Program-made: the position numbers and the translations under genes
Notes under the pieces: generated by a model
The model's input: only the letters and a program-made list of their open reading frames with translations
Databases searched by the model: none
What the model was told of the DNA's origin: nothing
Assembly: GCF_003100395.1 (NCBI RefSeq)
Contig: NZ_CP029210.1
Coordinates: 434,001-498,000 of the forward strand
Length of the DNA: 64,000 bases
Origin: Aquabacterium olei
Lineage (GTDB): Bacteria > Pseudomonadota > Gammaproteobacteria > Burkholderiales > Burkholderiaceae_C
Reading direction: 5' to 3'
In this document: positions 35,498-44,727 of the stretch, piece after piece
Layout: each line of letters begins with the position of its first letter
How positions within the stretch are numbered: the stretch's first letter is position 1

Positions 35498-36492
35498 GCG
35501 CGTGGCGACAGGCCCTGGTCGATCACGACATGGCCGTGACCCTGATCGAGAGCGGTGCGTGGCTGACGGTGGCGGGCGACGAGGCCGCGCTGAGCCGGCT
35601 GCCCCGCGGCAACTGGATCGGCGGCACCATCCCGTACTTCATGGGGCAGGAGGGCGGCGTGACGACGCGCGGCCAGCTGTTCGTCACCGTGCTCGATCAG
35701 TTCGCGGGCCATGTGCCCTTCGTCAAGGTTCACGACGCGGACACGCTGCCCCAGGTGTGCCTGGAGGCGCCCGAGAACGGCTTCTCGCTGCTGATCCTGC
35801 CGGCGTTCTCGGCCGTGCATGGCGCCTATGCGCAGCACGCGCCGTCGTACGAGGACATGTACATGAAGCCCCTGGTGGGCTGGGTGGCCGGTGTGCACCT
35901 TGACGACATGGGGCAGCGCCGGCCCAAGGTCGTGGATGGCACGACCGGGCGGATGCATGAAGACCGCGCCGTGGTGCTGCATGTGCCGCTGCCCGACAGC
36001 CTGGGGGCCGATGTGCGGATCGTCAACCTGTTCGAGCAGGGCGAGGGGCCGCGCATCCAGTTCGAGCACGATGGCTTCGAGGTGCGCGACTGCCTGATCG
36101 ACGGCGTGCGCACGCCGCTGGCCGCTTACCTGCAGGAGCGGCGCCATGACACGCGCCTGCCGCTGGTGGCCGACTGCAATGGTGCGGCGGTGAACGTGAG
36201 CTTCCGCTGGGTGGACGCCACTCAGGGGCAGGTGGCGTTTTACGGGCCGGTGTTCCGCGGCATCGAATACCGGCTGGCGCGCCCGTTCGCGGGGCAGTAT
36301 CACGAGGCCTTCTCCCAGGCTGGCGCCGATCTGCCCGAGGCCCAGTTCTCGTGCAACTGCATCCTCAACTACCTGTATGGCGAACTGGAAGGCCGCCGAA
36401 CCGGCGAGGCCATCGGCCCGATGACCTTCGGTGAAGTGGCGTATCAGCTGCTCAACCAGACCATGGTGCAGCTGACACTGAGCCTGCGCTGA
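35494..36492 (+). CDS. Uncharacterised protein, possibly FIST-like
   Basis: A 332-residue cytosolic-looking protein with no signal peptide or membrane helix. The C-terminal part ('FSCNCILNYLYGELEGR', then 'IGPMTFGEVAYQLLNQTMV') resembles the end of FIST C domains, which bind small ligands in signalling proteins; this is a tentative reading. The N-terminal part includes 'GNWIGGTIPYFMGQEGG'. Translationally coupled to the gene upstream and followed by a clear terminator. Function unknown. Confidence 0.7.
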   Translation: MSAWRQALVDHDMAVTLIESGAWLTVAGDEAALSRLPRGNWIGGTIPYFMGQEGGVTTRGQLFVTVLDQFAGHVPFVKVHDADTLPQVCLEAPENGFSLLILPAFSAVHGAYAQHAPSYEDMYMKPLVGWVAGVHLDDMGQRRPKVVDGTTGRMHEDRAVVLHVPLPDSLGADVRIVNLFEQGEGPRIQFEHDGFEVRDCLIDGVRTPLAAYLQERRHDTRLPLVADCNGAAVNVSFRWVDATQGQVAFYGPVFRGIEYRLARPFAGQYHEAFSQAGADLPEAQFSCNCILNYLYGELEGRRTGEAIGPMTFGEVAYQLLNQTMVQLTLSLR

Positions 36493-36528
36493 CCCTGTTC
36501 CTCTTCTGGCTCATGTGATGAGCCATTT

Positions 36529-36560
36529 GCGGCCCGCTCCCTCCGGACGGGCCGCTTTTC
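36529..36560 (+). terminator. Intrinsic terminator after the uncharacterised gene pair
   Basis: GCGGCCCG (36529-36536) pairs with CGGGCCGC (36548-36555), an 8-bp perfect stem, and is followed by TTTTCTTT. It separates the pair from the liv operon. Confidence 0.88.
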
Positions 36561-36627
36561 TTTGGCGCTCCGTTGCATCACGGGCCGGCATCCACTGGAA
36601 ATCCCTGCCAGCGTTTTCCCTATTTTG

Positions 36628-36656
36628 TTCTGCATTGCAGAAATGTGTTCTGTGAA
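36628..36656 (+). promoter_or_regulatory. Bipartite operator (probable IclR site) of the liv operon
   Basis: TTCTGCA-T-TGCAGAA (36628-36642) is a 15-bp perfect palindrome, and TTCTGTGAA follows after 5 bp (36648-36656). The same two-part arrangement with the same spacing recurs at 44589-44617. It lies about 90-120 bp before the livH start, just upstream of a TTGACT (36661) that could be a -35 element. The IclR-family gene at 41445 is the likely binder. Confidence 0.65.
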
Positions 36657-36746
36657 TGCGTTGACTTGATACGGGCTGGGGAACAAACTGGACCGCAGGT
36701 CGGCACGGTGTTCACCTTTGCCGCAACGCGAACCAAGGAGCGCATC

Positions 36747-37610
36747 TTGGAGTTGTTCTTTCAGCAACTGCTCAATGGCCTGACGATCGGCGGCGTCTAC
36801 AGCCTCGTCGCACTGGGCCTGACGCTGGTCTACGGGATCCTGCATGTGCCGAACTTCGCCCACGGCGCGTTCTACATGGCCGGTGCCTACGTGGCCTTCT
36901 ACCTGATGGGTTCGCTGGGCCTGAACTACTGGCTGGCCATGGCCGGCTCGGCGGTGGCGGTGGCCGTGCTGTCGATGCTGGCCGAGCGGCTGGTGTTCAA
37001 CCCGCTGCGCAACGCGCCGCCGCTGCACGACATGATTGCCGCCATCGGCATCCTGCTGTTTCTCGAGGCCGGTGCGCAGGCGCTGTGGGGCGCTGATTTC
37101 CACCGCATGAGCAGCCCCTATGGGCAGCTGGTGGAGGTGTTCGGGCTCACGGTGGCGCTGCAGCGTCTGCTGATCCTGGCCGGTGCAGTCTGGCTGGTCG
37201 TGCTGCTGCACCTGTTCCTCACGCGCACCACCACGGGCGCCACCATCGTCGCGATGGCGCAGAACCGCGATGGCGCCGCGCTCGTTGGCATCGATGCGAC
37301 GCGGGTCACGCTGATGGTGTTTGCCATCTCGGGCGCGCTGGCGGCGGTGGCCGCGGTGCTGTATGCGCCGATCAACCTGGTCTACCCGGCCATGGGGCAT
37401 CTGGTCATCACCAAGGCCTTCGTGATCATCATCCTCGGCGGCATGGGCAGCTTTCCCGGTGCCATCGTCGGCGGTCTGATCATCGGCCTGGCCGAGGCCT
37501 TCGGCGGCTTCTACTTCTCGACCGACTACAAGGACCTGATTGCCTTCGTGCTGCTGGTGCTGATCCTGTCGGTCCGCCCCCAAGGTCTGTTCTCGAAAGG
37601 TGCGCACTGA
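36747..37610 (+). CDS. livH: Branched-chain-type ABC transporter permease LivH
   Basis: A 287-residue permease with about eight helices, typical LivH text such as 'LLNGLTIGGVYSLVALGLTL' and 'GILHVPNFAHGAFYMAGAY', and the C-terminal 'ILGGMGSFPGAIVGGLIIGL' loop that contacts the ATPase. The start is TTG at 36747, 6 nt after AAGGAG; no ATG fits. It opens a five-gene import operon for a LivK-type binding protein substrate (amino acid, amide, aromatic or fatty acid-like). Confidence 0.88.
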   Translation: MELFFQQLLNGLTIGGVYSLVALGLTLVYGILHVPNFAHGAFYMAGAYVAFYLMGSLGLNYWLAMAGSAVAVAVLSMLAERLVFNPLRNAPPLHDMIAAIGILLFLEAGAQALWGADFHRMSSPYGQLVEVFGLTVALQRLLILAGAVWLVVLLHLFLTRTTTGATIVAMAQNRDGAALVGIDATRVTLMVFAISGALAAVAAVLYAPINLVYPAMGHLVITKAFVIIILGGMGSFPGAIVGGLIIGLAEAFGGFYFSTDYKDLIAFVLLVLILSVRPQGLFSKGAH

Positions 37611-37611
37611 C

Positions 37612-38625
37612 ATGACGCTGCTGCAAGGCAAGGCGGGCTGGAGCCTGCTCATCGCGCTGGCCCTCGTGTTCCCCTACGTGGTGCCCAACAACTACTTCCT
37701 GTCGGTGATGACGCTGTCGTACATCTTCGCGATCGCGGCGCTGGGGCTCAACCTCATCACCGGCTACACGGGCCAGTTCAACCTGGCGCACGGCGGGTTC
37801 ATGGCGATCGGCGCCTATGCGGTGGGCCTGCTCACCACCGATTACCAGTGGGGCTTCTGGTGGGCGTTTGCCGCCGCCGGCGCCGTGTGTGGCGTGCTGG
37901 GCTGGCTGACCGGCATGCTGTCTTTGCGCATGACGGGCCACGTGTTCTCGATCTTCACGCTGTGTGTGGGCTACATCATCTACCTGCTGATCGAGAAGTG
38001 GGAGGCCGTGACCCACGGCGCGGTCGGTGTGATGGGCATTCCCGCGCCGGCGCATCCTTTCGGCGGCGAGGTCGACACGCCCATCGGCCAGTACTACCTG
38101 ATGCTGGGCTTTCTGGTGCTGGGGGCCGTGGTGATGCAGCGCATCGTTCGGTCGATTCTGGGGCGCAGCTTCATGGCGGTGCGCAATGGCGAGGCCCTGG
38201 CCGAGGCGCTGGGCATCCCGCTGATGCGCACCAAGCGGCTGGCCTTCGTGCTGTCGGTGATCTACGCCGGACTGGCGGGCGGCCTGTATGCCGGGCACGT
38301 GCGCTTTCTGGGGCCGGAACTGGCGGCCACCCACCACACCTTCGAGCTGGTGATGTTCATGCTGGTGGGCGGCATCGGCACGCTGTTCGGGCCGATCCTG
38401 GGCTCGGTGCTGGTGCCGTGGCTGACGCAGTCGCTGCAGTTCCTGCAGGACTACCGCATGGTCGTCTTCGGCCCGCTGCTCATCGTGCTGCTCATCTTCC
38501 TGCCGCACGGCATCGTGGGCACCTGGCTGCATCGCAAGGCGCGCCGTGAGGCGGCCAAGCGTGCACAGGCTGCGCCATCGATCCCTACCGTGTCGGCCCC
38601 CCACACCGGAGCCCGCCATGCTTGA
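37612..38625 (+). CDS. livM: Branched-chain-type ABC transporter permease LivM
   Basis: A 337-residue permease with about ten hydrophobic helices and LivM signatures: 'ALGLNLITGYTGQFNLAHGGF', 'RNGEALAEALGIPLMRTK' and 'GGIGTLFGPILGSVLV'. It starts 1 bp after the livH stop and overlaps livG by 8 bp. With LivH it forms the membrane channel. Confidence 0.9.
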   Translation: MTLLQGKAGWSLLIALALVFPYVVPNNYFLSVMTLSYIFAIAALGLNLITGYTGQFNLAHGGFMAIGAYAVGLLTTDYQWGFWWAFAAAGAVCGVLGWLTGMLSLRMTGHVFSIFTLCVGYIIYLLIEKWEAVTHGAVGVMGIPAPAHPFGGEVDTPIGQYYLMLGFLVLGAVVMQRIVRSILGRSFMAVRNGEALAEALGIPLMRTKRLAFVLSVIYAGLAGGLYAGHVRFLGPELAATHHTFELVMFMLVGGIGTLFGPILGSVLVPWLTQSLQFLQDYRMVVFGPLLIVLLIFLPHGIVGTWLHRKARREAAKRAQAAPSIPTVSAPHTGARHA

Positions 38626-39382
38626 GATCCGCAACCTCACCAAGCGCTTCGGCGGTCTCACAGCCGTGAACGATGTGTCGGCCACGTTCGAGGCGGGCCG
38701 CATCAACGCCATCATCGGCCCCAACGGCGCGGGCAAGACGACGTTCTTCAACCTGATCGCCGGCACGCATGCGCCATCGGCCGGGCAGATCATCGTGAAG
38801 GGGGAGGACGTGACCGGCATGCGAGCGGACCAGATCGCGCGGCTCGGCGTGGCGCGTACCTTCCAGGCCACCACGCTGTTCGACCAGGCCAGCGTGCTGG
38901 ACAACCTCATCGTGGGCCACCGGCTGCGCACGCGGTCGGGCCTGTGGGACGTCATCTTCAACACGGCGCTGCTGCAGCGTGAGGAGCGGCTGTGCCGCGA
39001 GAAGGCCGAAGCCGCACTCGAGTTCGTGGGGCTGAACCGCGTGGCGCACCGGCTGGCGGGCGACATCACGCAGGAAGAGCGCAAGCGCGTGGCCTTTGCG
39101 CTGGCGCTGGCCACCGAGCCCGATCTGCTGTTGCTGGACGAGCCGGCCGGCGGCGTGAACCCGGAAGAAACGCTGGGCCTGGCCGAACTGATCCGCAAGC
39201 TGGTGGCCCATGGCAAGACCGTGTGCCTCATCGAACACAAGATGGACATGATCATGAGCCTGGCCGACAAGATCATCGTGCTGAACCATGGCGAGAAGAT
39301 CGCCGATGGCACGCCCGCCGAGATCCGCAGCAACCCGCAGGTGATCGACGCCTACCTGGGAGCCGAGCATGTTGAAGCTTGA
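38618..39382 (+). CDS. livG: Branched-chain-type ABC transporter ATPase LivG
   Basis: A 254-residue ATPase with Walker A GPNGAGKT (34-41), an unusual signature region ('DITQEERKRVAFALALATEPD') where LSYGQQ is usually seen, and Walker B 'LLLLDEPAGGVNPEE'. The signature LSGGQ-like motif is thus replaced by ITQEERKR, a degenerate form found in some LivG subfamilies. It overlaps livM by 8 bp and livF by 14 bp. Confidence 0.9.
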   Translation: MLEIRNLTKRFGGLTAVNDVSATFEAGRINAIIGPNGAGKTTFFNLIAGTHAPSAGQIIVKGEDVTGMRADQIARLGVARTFQATTLFDQASVLDNLIVGHRLRTRSGLWDVIFNTALLQREERLCREKAEAALEFVGLNRVAHRLAGDITQEERKRVAFALALATEPDLLLLDEPAGGVNPEETLGLAELIRKLVAHGKTVCLIEHKMDMIMSLADKIIVLNHGEKIADGTPAEIRSNPQVIDAYLGAEHVEA

Positions 39383-40085
39383 AGGGGTGTCGCTGTCGTA
39401 CGGCAGCTTCCGTGCGCTGGACCAGGTCAGCCTGCATGCCGACAAAGGCGAGCTGGTGGTGCTGCTCGGCGCCAACGGGGCGGGCAAGAGTTCGATCTTC
39501 ATGGCCATCAGTGGCATCCACAAGGCCTGCAGCGGCTCGATCGCGTTCGACGGCCAGGAGCTGGTGGGCATGCGGCCGGCTGCCATCGTGGCGCAGGGCG
39601 TTGTGCACTGCCCGGAAGGCCGCAAGCTGTTCGCCCAGATGTCGGTGCAGCAGAACCTGATGCTGGGTGCCTATGTGCACCGCAACGCGCCCGACACCCG
39701 CGCGCGGTCGCAGCAGATCCTCGACGAGGTCTACACGCTGTTCCCGATCCTCGCGCAGAAGCGCCACGACCCGGCGGGTGCGCTGTCGGGCGGACAGCAG
39801 CAGATGGTGGCGATCGGGCGCGCGCTGATGGGCCGGCCCAAGGCCCTTTTGCTGGACGAGCCCTCGCTGGGCCTGGCGCCCCTGGTCGTCAAGCAGATGT
39901 TCGAGATCATCCAGCAGATCAACGCCAGCGGCGTGACGGTGCTGCTGGCCGAGCAGAACGCCTATTCGGCCCTGCGCATCGCGCACCGCGCCTACGTGCT
40001 GGAGCGTGGTCGCATCGTCATGGAGGGGCTGCCCGAGCAGCTGCTGCACGACGAGGGCATCCGCAAGGCCTACATCGGGGCCTGA
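39369..40085 (+). CDS. livF: Branched-chain-type ABC transporter ATPase LivF
   Basis: A 238-residue ATPase with Walker A GANGAGKS (34-41), a canonical signature LSGGQQQM and Walker B 'ALLLDEPSLGLAP'. It has the LivF-specific 'CPEGRKLFAQMSVQQNLMLGAY' Q-loop region. It supplies the second, fully canonical ATPase for the transporter, complementing the degenerate LivG signature. Confidence 0.92.
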   Translation: MLKLEGVSLSYGSFRALDQVSLHADKGELVVLLGANGAGKSSIFMAISGIHKACSGSIAFDGQELVGMRPAAIVAQGVVHCPEGRKLFAQMSVQQNLMLGAYVHRNAPDTRARSQQILDEVYTLFPILAQKRHDPAGALSGGQQQMVAIGRALMGRPKALLLDEPSLGLAPLVVKQMFEIIQQINASGVTVLLAEQNAYSALRIAHRAYVLERGRIVMEGLPEQLLHDEGIRKAYIGA

Positions 40086-40134
40086 TCGGCCTCACCCGTT
40101 TCCCGACGTTCAACCCCCCATGAGGAGACCGCAC

Positions 40135-41301
40135 ATGCCATCCCGTTTCTTTGCGCTCAAGCGCCTGCCGCTGACCGTCGCCGTGACCCTGGCCTTCGGC
40201 TCGGGCGCAGGCTGGGCCCAGGAGGTCGTCAAGATCGGCTACACCGGCCCGCTGAGCGGTGGCGCCGCGCTGTACGGCAAGAACGTGCTCAATGGCCTGA
40301 ACCTGGCGGCCAAGGAGATTAATGCCAAGGGCTTCGATGTGGGCGGCAAGAAGTACAAGGTCGAGGTCGTGGCGCTGGACGACAAGTACGCGCCGGCCGA
40401 GGCCGCGATCAACGCGCGGCGCTTGAAGCAGCAGCACGGTGCACCGGTGGTGTTCGTGCCGCACTCGGGCGGGGCGTTCGCGCTGCAGGCCTTCAACCAG
40501 CAGGAGAACTTCCTGCTGATGGCCTACACCAGCGTGCCGACCATCACCGAAAAGGGCAACAAGCTCACGATGCGGATCCCGCCGAGCTTTCTGACCTACA
40601 TCGAGCCCTTCATCCGCAACCAGATGAAGCACGGCAAGAAGCTGGGCATGGCGCCGGCCGACCACGATTACGCCAAGGCCTGGGTTGCCGCGTTCGAGCC
40701 GGCCTGGACCAAGGCCGGTGGTGCGGTGGTGGCCACCAACCCGATGTCGTACAACAAGTCGGCCGACTTCTACACCGGGGTGAGCCGCGTGCTGGAAAGC
40801 AAGCCGGATGTGATGTTCATCGGCGGGCCGTCCGAGCCAACGGGGCTGGTCGCCAAGCAGGCCCGCGAACTGGGCTTCAAGGGCCCGTTCGTCATCATGG
40901 ACCAGGCCAAGATGGACGAGATGGCCCGCGTGACCGGCGGCCTGCAGATGCTGGAAGGCTCGATCGGGACGTTGCCTTTGACCGCCGACGAGCGCCCGGG
41001 GGCCAAGGCCTTTGTGCAGGCCTATCGCACGGCCTACGGTCCTGACAGCAACCCGTCGTCCGAGTCGTCGTTGAACTACACGGCGCTGCACCTCGTGGTG
41101 AACGCGATGCGGCTGGCGGGCAGTGTCAGTGACCCGGTGGCCATCCGCGGCAAGCTCGATGCCGCAGCCAAGGCCCTGCCCGACGCAATCAACCCCAACG
41201 ACATCAACGGGGTGGACGAGAAGGGCGGGTCCGACCTGAACACCGTGGTGGGTGTCGTGGAGGGCGGCAAGCTCAAGGCCGTGCGGCTGAAGTCGCTGTA
41301 A
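40135..41301 (+). CDS. livK: Periplasmic substrate-binding protein, LivK-type
   Basis: A 388-residue protein with a signal peptide (1-24, AGWA|Q) and a type I periplasmic-binding fold ('VVKIGYTGPLSGGAALYGKNV', 'YAPAEAAINARRLKQQHGAPVVFV', 'SSESSLNYTALHLVVNAMRL'). GAGGAG lies 10 nt before the ATG. It is the last gene of livHMGFK. The ligand cannot be named; the neighbouring acyl-CoA enzymes suggest an organic acid rather than an amino acid. Confidence 0.9.
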   Translation: MPSRFFALKRLPLTVAVTLAFGSGAGWAQEVVKIGYTGPLSGGAALYGKNVLNGLNLAAKEINAKGFDVGGKKYKVEVVALDDKYAPAEAAINARRLKQQHGAPVVFVPHSGGAFALQAFNQQENFLLMAYTSVPTITEKGNKLTMRIPPSFLTYIEPFIRNQMKHGKKLGMAPADHDYAKAWVAAFEPAWTKAGGAVVATNPMSYNKSADFYTGVSRVLESKPDVMFIGGPSEPTGLVAKQARELGFKGPFVIMDQAKMDEMARVTGGLQMLEGSIGTLPLTADERPGAKAFVQAYRTAYGPDSNPSSESSLNYTALHLVVNAMRLAGSVSDPVAIRGKLDAAAKALPDAINPNDINGVDEKGGSDLNTVVGVVEGGKLKAVRLKSL

Positions 41302-41444
41302 GGCCCCTGTGAGGCCCGAGGCCGTTGAGGGCCCGGGCCCTGTGGCGCTCGGGGAGGCGCCGCGGCGTTCGCTCGGCCTGATAATGCGGGGCGCGTTCAG
41401 CCGCCCCGCGCCATGCAGCGGGCAGTCAGGAGAAGAAGTCGATC

Positions 41445-42245
41445 ATGCACGACCCCGTTGCCGCCGCCGATGTGGCCGAGAAGGAAGACCGCCATTTCGT
41501 GACGGCCCTGGCCCGCGGTCTGGAAGTCCTCTCTTGTTTTCGCTCGGGCGACAAGGCCCTGGGCAACCAGGAGATCGCCAAGCGTTGCCGGCTCCCGAAA
41601 TCGACGGTGTCCCGGCTCACGTACACGCTGACCAGGCTCGGCTACCTGATCCAGATCGAGGACAGCGGCAAGTACCGGCTGGGCACCGCCACGCTGGCCC
41701 TGGGCAGCTACATGCTGGCCCGTCTGGATGTGCGTCAGCTGGCGCGGCCGATGATGCAGGAGCTGGCGGACCACTGCAAGGCCACTGTGTCGCTCGGCAC
41801 GCGCGATCGCCTGTCGATGCTGTATGTCGAGAACTGCCGCAGCTCGGCGGCACTCACGCTGAGTGTGGATGTCGGCTCGCGCATCCCCATCGTCAACTCG
41901 GCCCTGGGGCGGGCCTACCTGGCCGTGACGAGCGAGGCCGAGCGCCACGAAATCCTCGAACGCGTGCGCGAGTACGACGAGCAGGCGTGGCCCGCCATCC
42001 AGAAGGGCGTCGAGACGGCCCTGGCCGACTACCGGACGCTCGGGTGCACGCGCTCGTTCGGCGACCTGCAGCCGCACGTCAACGGCATTGCCGTGGCATT
42101 CAATCCGGGCGGTGGTCTGCCCTGCATGGCCATCAGTTGTGCCGGGCCCGCCTTCAGCCTGTCGCAGGAGTTCCTGCTGGACGAAGCGCGGCCCCGCCTG
42201 ATCGAGCTGGTGCGCAAGCTGGAAGCGTCGGCCGGCCGGCTCTGA
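41445..42245 (+). CDS. IclR-family transcriptional regulator
   Basis: A 266-residue regulator: N-terminal winged helix (about 18-80, 'LGNQEIAKRCRLPKSTVSRLTYTLTRLGY') and a C-terminal IclR effector domain (about 95-260) with 'IVNSALGRAYLAVTSEAERHEIL' and 'RSFGDLQPHVNGIAVAF'. It lies between the importer and the acyl-CoA genes, which is the usual position for a pathway-specific regulator. Two sets of matching palindromes in promoters on both sides are its probable operators. Confidence 0.9.
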   Translation: MHDPVAAADVAEKEDRHFVTALARGLEVLSCFRSGDKALGNQEIAKRCRLPKSTVSRLTYTLTRLGYLIQIEDSGKYRLGTATLALGSYMLARLDVRQLARPMMQELADHCKATVSLGTRDRLSMLYVENCRSSAALTLSVDVGSRIPIVNSALGRAYLAVTSEAERHEILERVREYDEQAWPAIQKGVETALADYRTLGCTRSFGDLQPHVNGIAVAFNPGGGLPCMAISCAGPAFSLSQEFLLDEARPRLIELVRKLEASAGRL

Positions 42246-42728
42246 TCAGGCCGGGCCGACCACCGCAAAAGCCCCGCTTGCGCGCAGCAGCACGCGCTCG
42301 CCGGCGCGCAGGCGGCAACTCGCGAACGCCATCCGCTGCCCCAGGCGCTCGATCTCGACGTGGGCTTCCACCCAGTCGCCCAGGCGCGCGGCAGCCAGAA
42401 AGTCCGTGCTGAGGCTGACGGTGACGATGGACAGCGGGCCCCCGCGCGCGTGGTTGATGGCGTGCCCCAGCGCCGTGTCGGCCAGCGTGGCGAGCAAGCC
42501 GCCGTGCGGGATACCGCGCAGGTTCAGGTGCTGGGGGGCGATCCGCAGGCCGATGACGGGCGGGACGCCCGGCACCTCACGCACGTGCACGGGGCCGATG
42601 AGGCTGATGAAGCCGCCGGTGGCTGTGTGAAAGGGCGCGAAGCCGGACGGCACGGCGGGGTCCCCGGTGTGGGGCGCCGGTTCGGGCTGCGGATTGGTGG
42701 AGGCCGATGAGGGGTCTGGGTGGCGCAT
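42246..42728 (-). CDS. Hotdog-fold thioesterase, PaaI type
   Basis: A 160-residue protein with a ~35-residue flexible N-terminus and one hotdog domain: 'LNLRGIPHGGLLATLADTALG' (the HGG active-site segment) and 'TVSLSTDFLAAARLGDWVEA'. PaaI-type enzymes release CoA from stalled intermediates. The stop abuts the iclR stop with no gap. It is 50 bp after the acyl-CoA dehydrogenase gene in the same direction. Confidence 0.87.
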   Translation of the reverse strand: MRHPDPSSASTNPQPEPAPHTGDPAVPSGFAPFHTATGGFISLIGPVHVREVPGVPPVIGLRIAPQHLNLRGIPHGGLLATLADTALGHAINHARGGPLSIVTVSLSTDFLAAARLGDWVEAHVEIERLGQRMAFASCRLRAGERVLLRASGAFAVVGPA

Positions 42729-42778
42729 GGGCAAAGCGGAGGGAGGGCTCAGGGCGCAGGCACAGGCCGACAGCGGTG

Positions 42779-44584
42779 TCAGAACCAGCCGGCTTCCATG
42801 TCCAGCGGGGTGCCGTCGAGTGTGCGCAGCAAGGCGTACTGTGCCTGCGTGCGCGGCAGTTCCCAACGGCAGAAGTACCGACACGCCTGGAGCTTGCCCC
42901 GGAGGAAGGCTGCTTCGTCTGCGTGCGGCCCCGCGGTCAGTGCCGGGGCGGCCACGCGTGCCTGCTCCAGCCACAGCCAGGCCAGCACGGTGTGCCCACA
43001 CGCTTCCAGAAACACGGCGGCGTTGGCGAGGCCTCGCACCGGATCTTCGGCCAGAACGGGGCGCAACACCGCCAGGGTCGACTGCAGGTCGGCCAGGGCC
43101 GTGCGCACCGCCTCGGCCGTCTCGCGCAACGCGGGGTCGCTTCGGGTTGCCTCGATGGTCTGGCTCATGCGCTGAGCCAGCGCCGCCATGCCGGCCCCCT
43201 GCTGCATCACCATCTTGCGGCCGAGCAGGTCCATGGCCTGGATGCCGTGCGTGCCTTCGTGGATGGGGTTCAACCGGTTGTCGCGGTAGAACTGCTCGAC
43301 GGGGTATTCGCGTGTGTAGCCATAGCCGCCGTGTACCTGAATGGCAAGGTTGTTGGCTGCAAGGCACCACTGCGAGGGCCATGACTTCACGATGGGCGTC
43401 AGCACGTCGAGCAGCAGGGCGGCCTCGCGGCGCTGCGCCTCGTCCGGGTGGGTGTGCTGGTCGTCGACCAGGCGGGCGGCATACAGGCACAGCGCGTAGC
43501 CGCCTTCCACATAGGCCTTCTGGGCCAGCAGCATGCGGCGCACATCGGCATGCTCGATCAGCTTGCGCTGCGGCTCCAGGGGGTTCTTCGAGTCCGGCAG
43601 GCGGCCCTGCGGGCGGTCCCGGGCGTAATCGACGGCGGCCAGGTAGCCGCGGTAGCCCAGCATCACGGCCCCCATGCCTACCCCGATGCGGGCCTCGTTC
43701 ATCATCTGGAACATGCAGGCCAGACCCTGATGCGGCGGGCCGATGAGTTCGCCCTCGCAGGCGTCTCGCTCGCCGAATGACAGCATGGTCGAGGTCGTGC
43801 CCCGCCAGCCCATCTTGTGGATCAGGCCGGCCAGGTTCACGTCGTTGCGCGGCCCGAGGGTGCCGTCGTCGCGCACGCGGAATTTGGGCACGATGAACAG
43901 GGAGATGCCCTTGACGCCGGGCGGCGCGTCAGGCAGGCGGGCCAGCACGAGGTGAACGATGTTCTCGCTCAGTTCGTGATCCCCTGCCGAGATGAAGATC
44001 TTCTGGCCCTTGATGGCGTAGCGGCCGTCGCCCAGCGGCGTGGCGGTGGTGCGGATGTCGGCCAGGCTGGAGCCGGCCTGGGGCTCGGTCAGGGCCATCG
44101 TGCCCATGAATCGCCCGCTGAGCAGCTGGGGGAGATAGCGCTGGCGCTGTGCTTCGGTGCCGAAGCGCAGGATCACGTTGGCATTGCCCTGCGTGAGCCC
44201 CGCATACGAACTGATGGCGATGTTGGCCGCCTTGAACAGCGAGCCGCACGCCTGTGCCACCAGCGTCGGTAACTGCATTCCGCCCAGTTCGAAATCATGG
44301 CTGGCGGCCAGCAGCCCGGCATCGCAGTAGGCGCGCAACGCGTCGCCCACTTCAGGGGGCAGGTGAACGCGCTCGCCGTCGAAGCGCGGCTCCTGTTCGT
44401 CGCACAGGCGGTTCAGCGGTGCAAAGCGCTCGCGGGCCACGGCCTCGGCCGTATCCAGCGCGGCGCTCAGGGTGGCACGGTTGTGCTCCGCATGCCGAGG
44501 GCGGGTGCACAGCTGCTCGGCCCGCAGCCAATCGAAAAGCAGGAAGTCGAGGTCGCGGCGATTGACGATCGATGGGGTGCTCAT
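42779..44584 (-). CDS. Acyl-CoA dehydrogenase with C-terminal extension (FadE-type, ~600 aa)
   Basis: A 601-residue flavoprotein with the middle domain 'MALTEPQAGSSLADIRTTA', 'GQKIFISAGDHELSENIVHL' and the catalytic Glu in 'HEGTHGIQAMDLLGRK', followed by the extra C-terminal domain of the long family. It catalyses the first oxidation of beta-oxidation. The ATG at 44584 starts the family N-terminus ('MSTPSIVNRRDLDF'); a start 54 bp upstream would put operator DNA inside the gene. It is divergent from the FadJ-like gene and shares their operator region. Confidence 0.9.
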   Translation of the reverse strand: MSTPSIVNRRDLDFLLFDWLRAEQLCTRPRHAEHNRATLSAALDTAEAVARERFAPLNRLCDEQEPRFDGERVHLPPEVGDALRAYCDAGLLAASHDFELGGMQLPTLVAQACGSLFKAANIAISSYAGLTQGNANVILRFGTEAQRQRYLPQLLSGRFMGTMALTEPQAGSSLADIRTTATPLGDGRYAIKGQKIFISAGDHELSENIVHLVLARLPDAPPGVKGISLFIVPKFRVRDDGTLGPRNDVNLAGLIHKMGWRGTTSTMLSFGERDACEGELIGPPHQGLACMFQMMNEARIGVGMGAVMLGYRGYLAAVDYARDRPQGRLPDSKNPLEPQRKLIEHADVRRMLLAQKAYVEGGYALCLYAARLVDDQHTHPDEAQRREAALLLDVLTPIVKSWPSQWCLAANNLAIQVHGGYGYTREYPVEQFYRDNRLNPIHEGTHGIQAMDLLGRKMVMQQGAGMAALAQRMSQTIEATRSDPALRETAEAVRTALADLQSTLAVLRPVLAEDPVRGLANAAVFLEACGHTVLAWLWLEQARVAAPALTAGPHADEAAFLRGKLQACRYFCRWELPRTQAQYALLRTLDGTPLDMEAGWF

Positions 44585-44588
44585 GGTG

Positions 44589-44617
44589 ATCTGCAATGCG
44601 GAACGGAATTCTGTGAA
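44589..44617. promoter_or_regulatory. Bipartite operator copy at the acyl-CoA dehydrogenase start
   Basis: ATCTGCA-A-TGCGGAA (44589-44603) matches the liv-operon palindrome with two arm mismatches, and TTCTGTGAA (44609-44617) follows after exactly 5 bp, as at 36628-36656. It ends 4 bp before the dehydrogenase start codon, in its untranslated leader. Confidence 0.6.
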
Positions 44618-44727
44618 GTTGATTTTGTCGCTGTGCATTGTGAAAGGAGTGAGGCGAGCGGAAGGCCACGTAAACCCTATTCCTCTCGATGGGCGCCCGC
44701 GTTAGGCTGAATGCATGTCAAAACACA

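Noticed and set aside
37480..39333. A 617-codon minus-strand frame, Ser/Arg/His-rich
   Set aside because: Shadow of livM and livG; composition is that of a reverse-frame translation.
41302..41444. GGGCCCGGGCCC and GC-rich hairpins upstream of iclR
   Set aside because: No T-run for a terminator and no similarity to the operator palindromes; likely GC-rich background.
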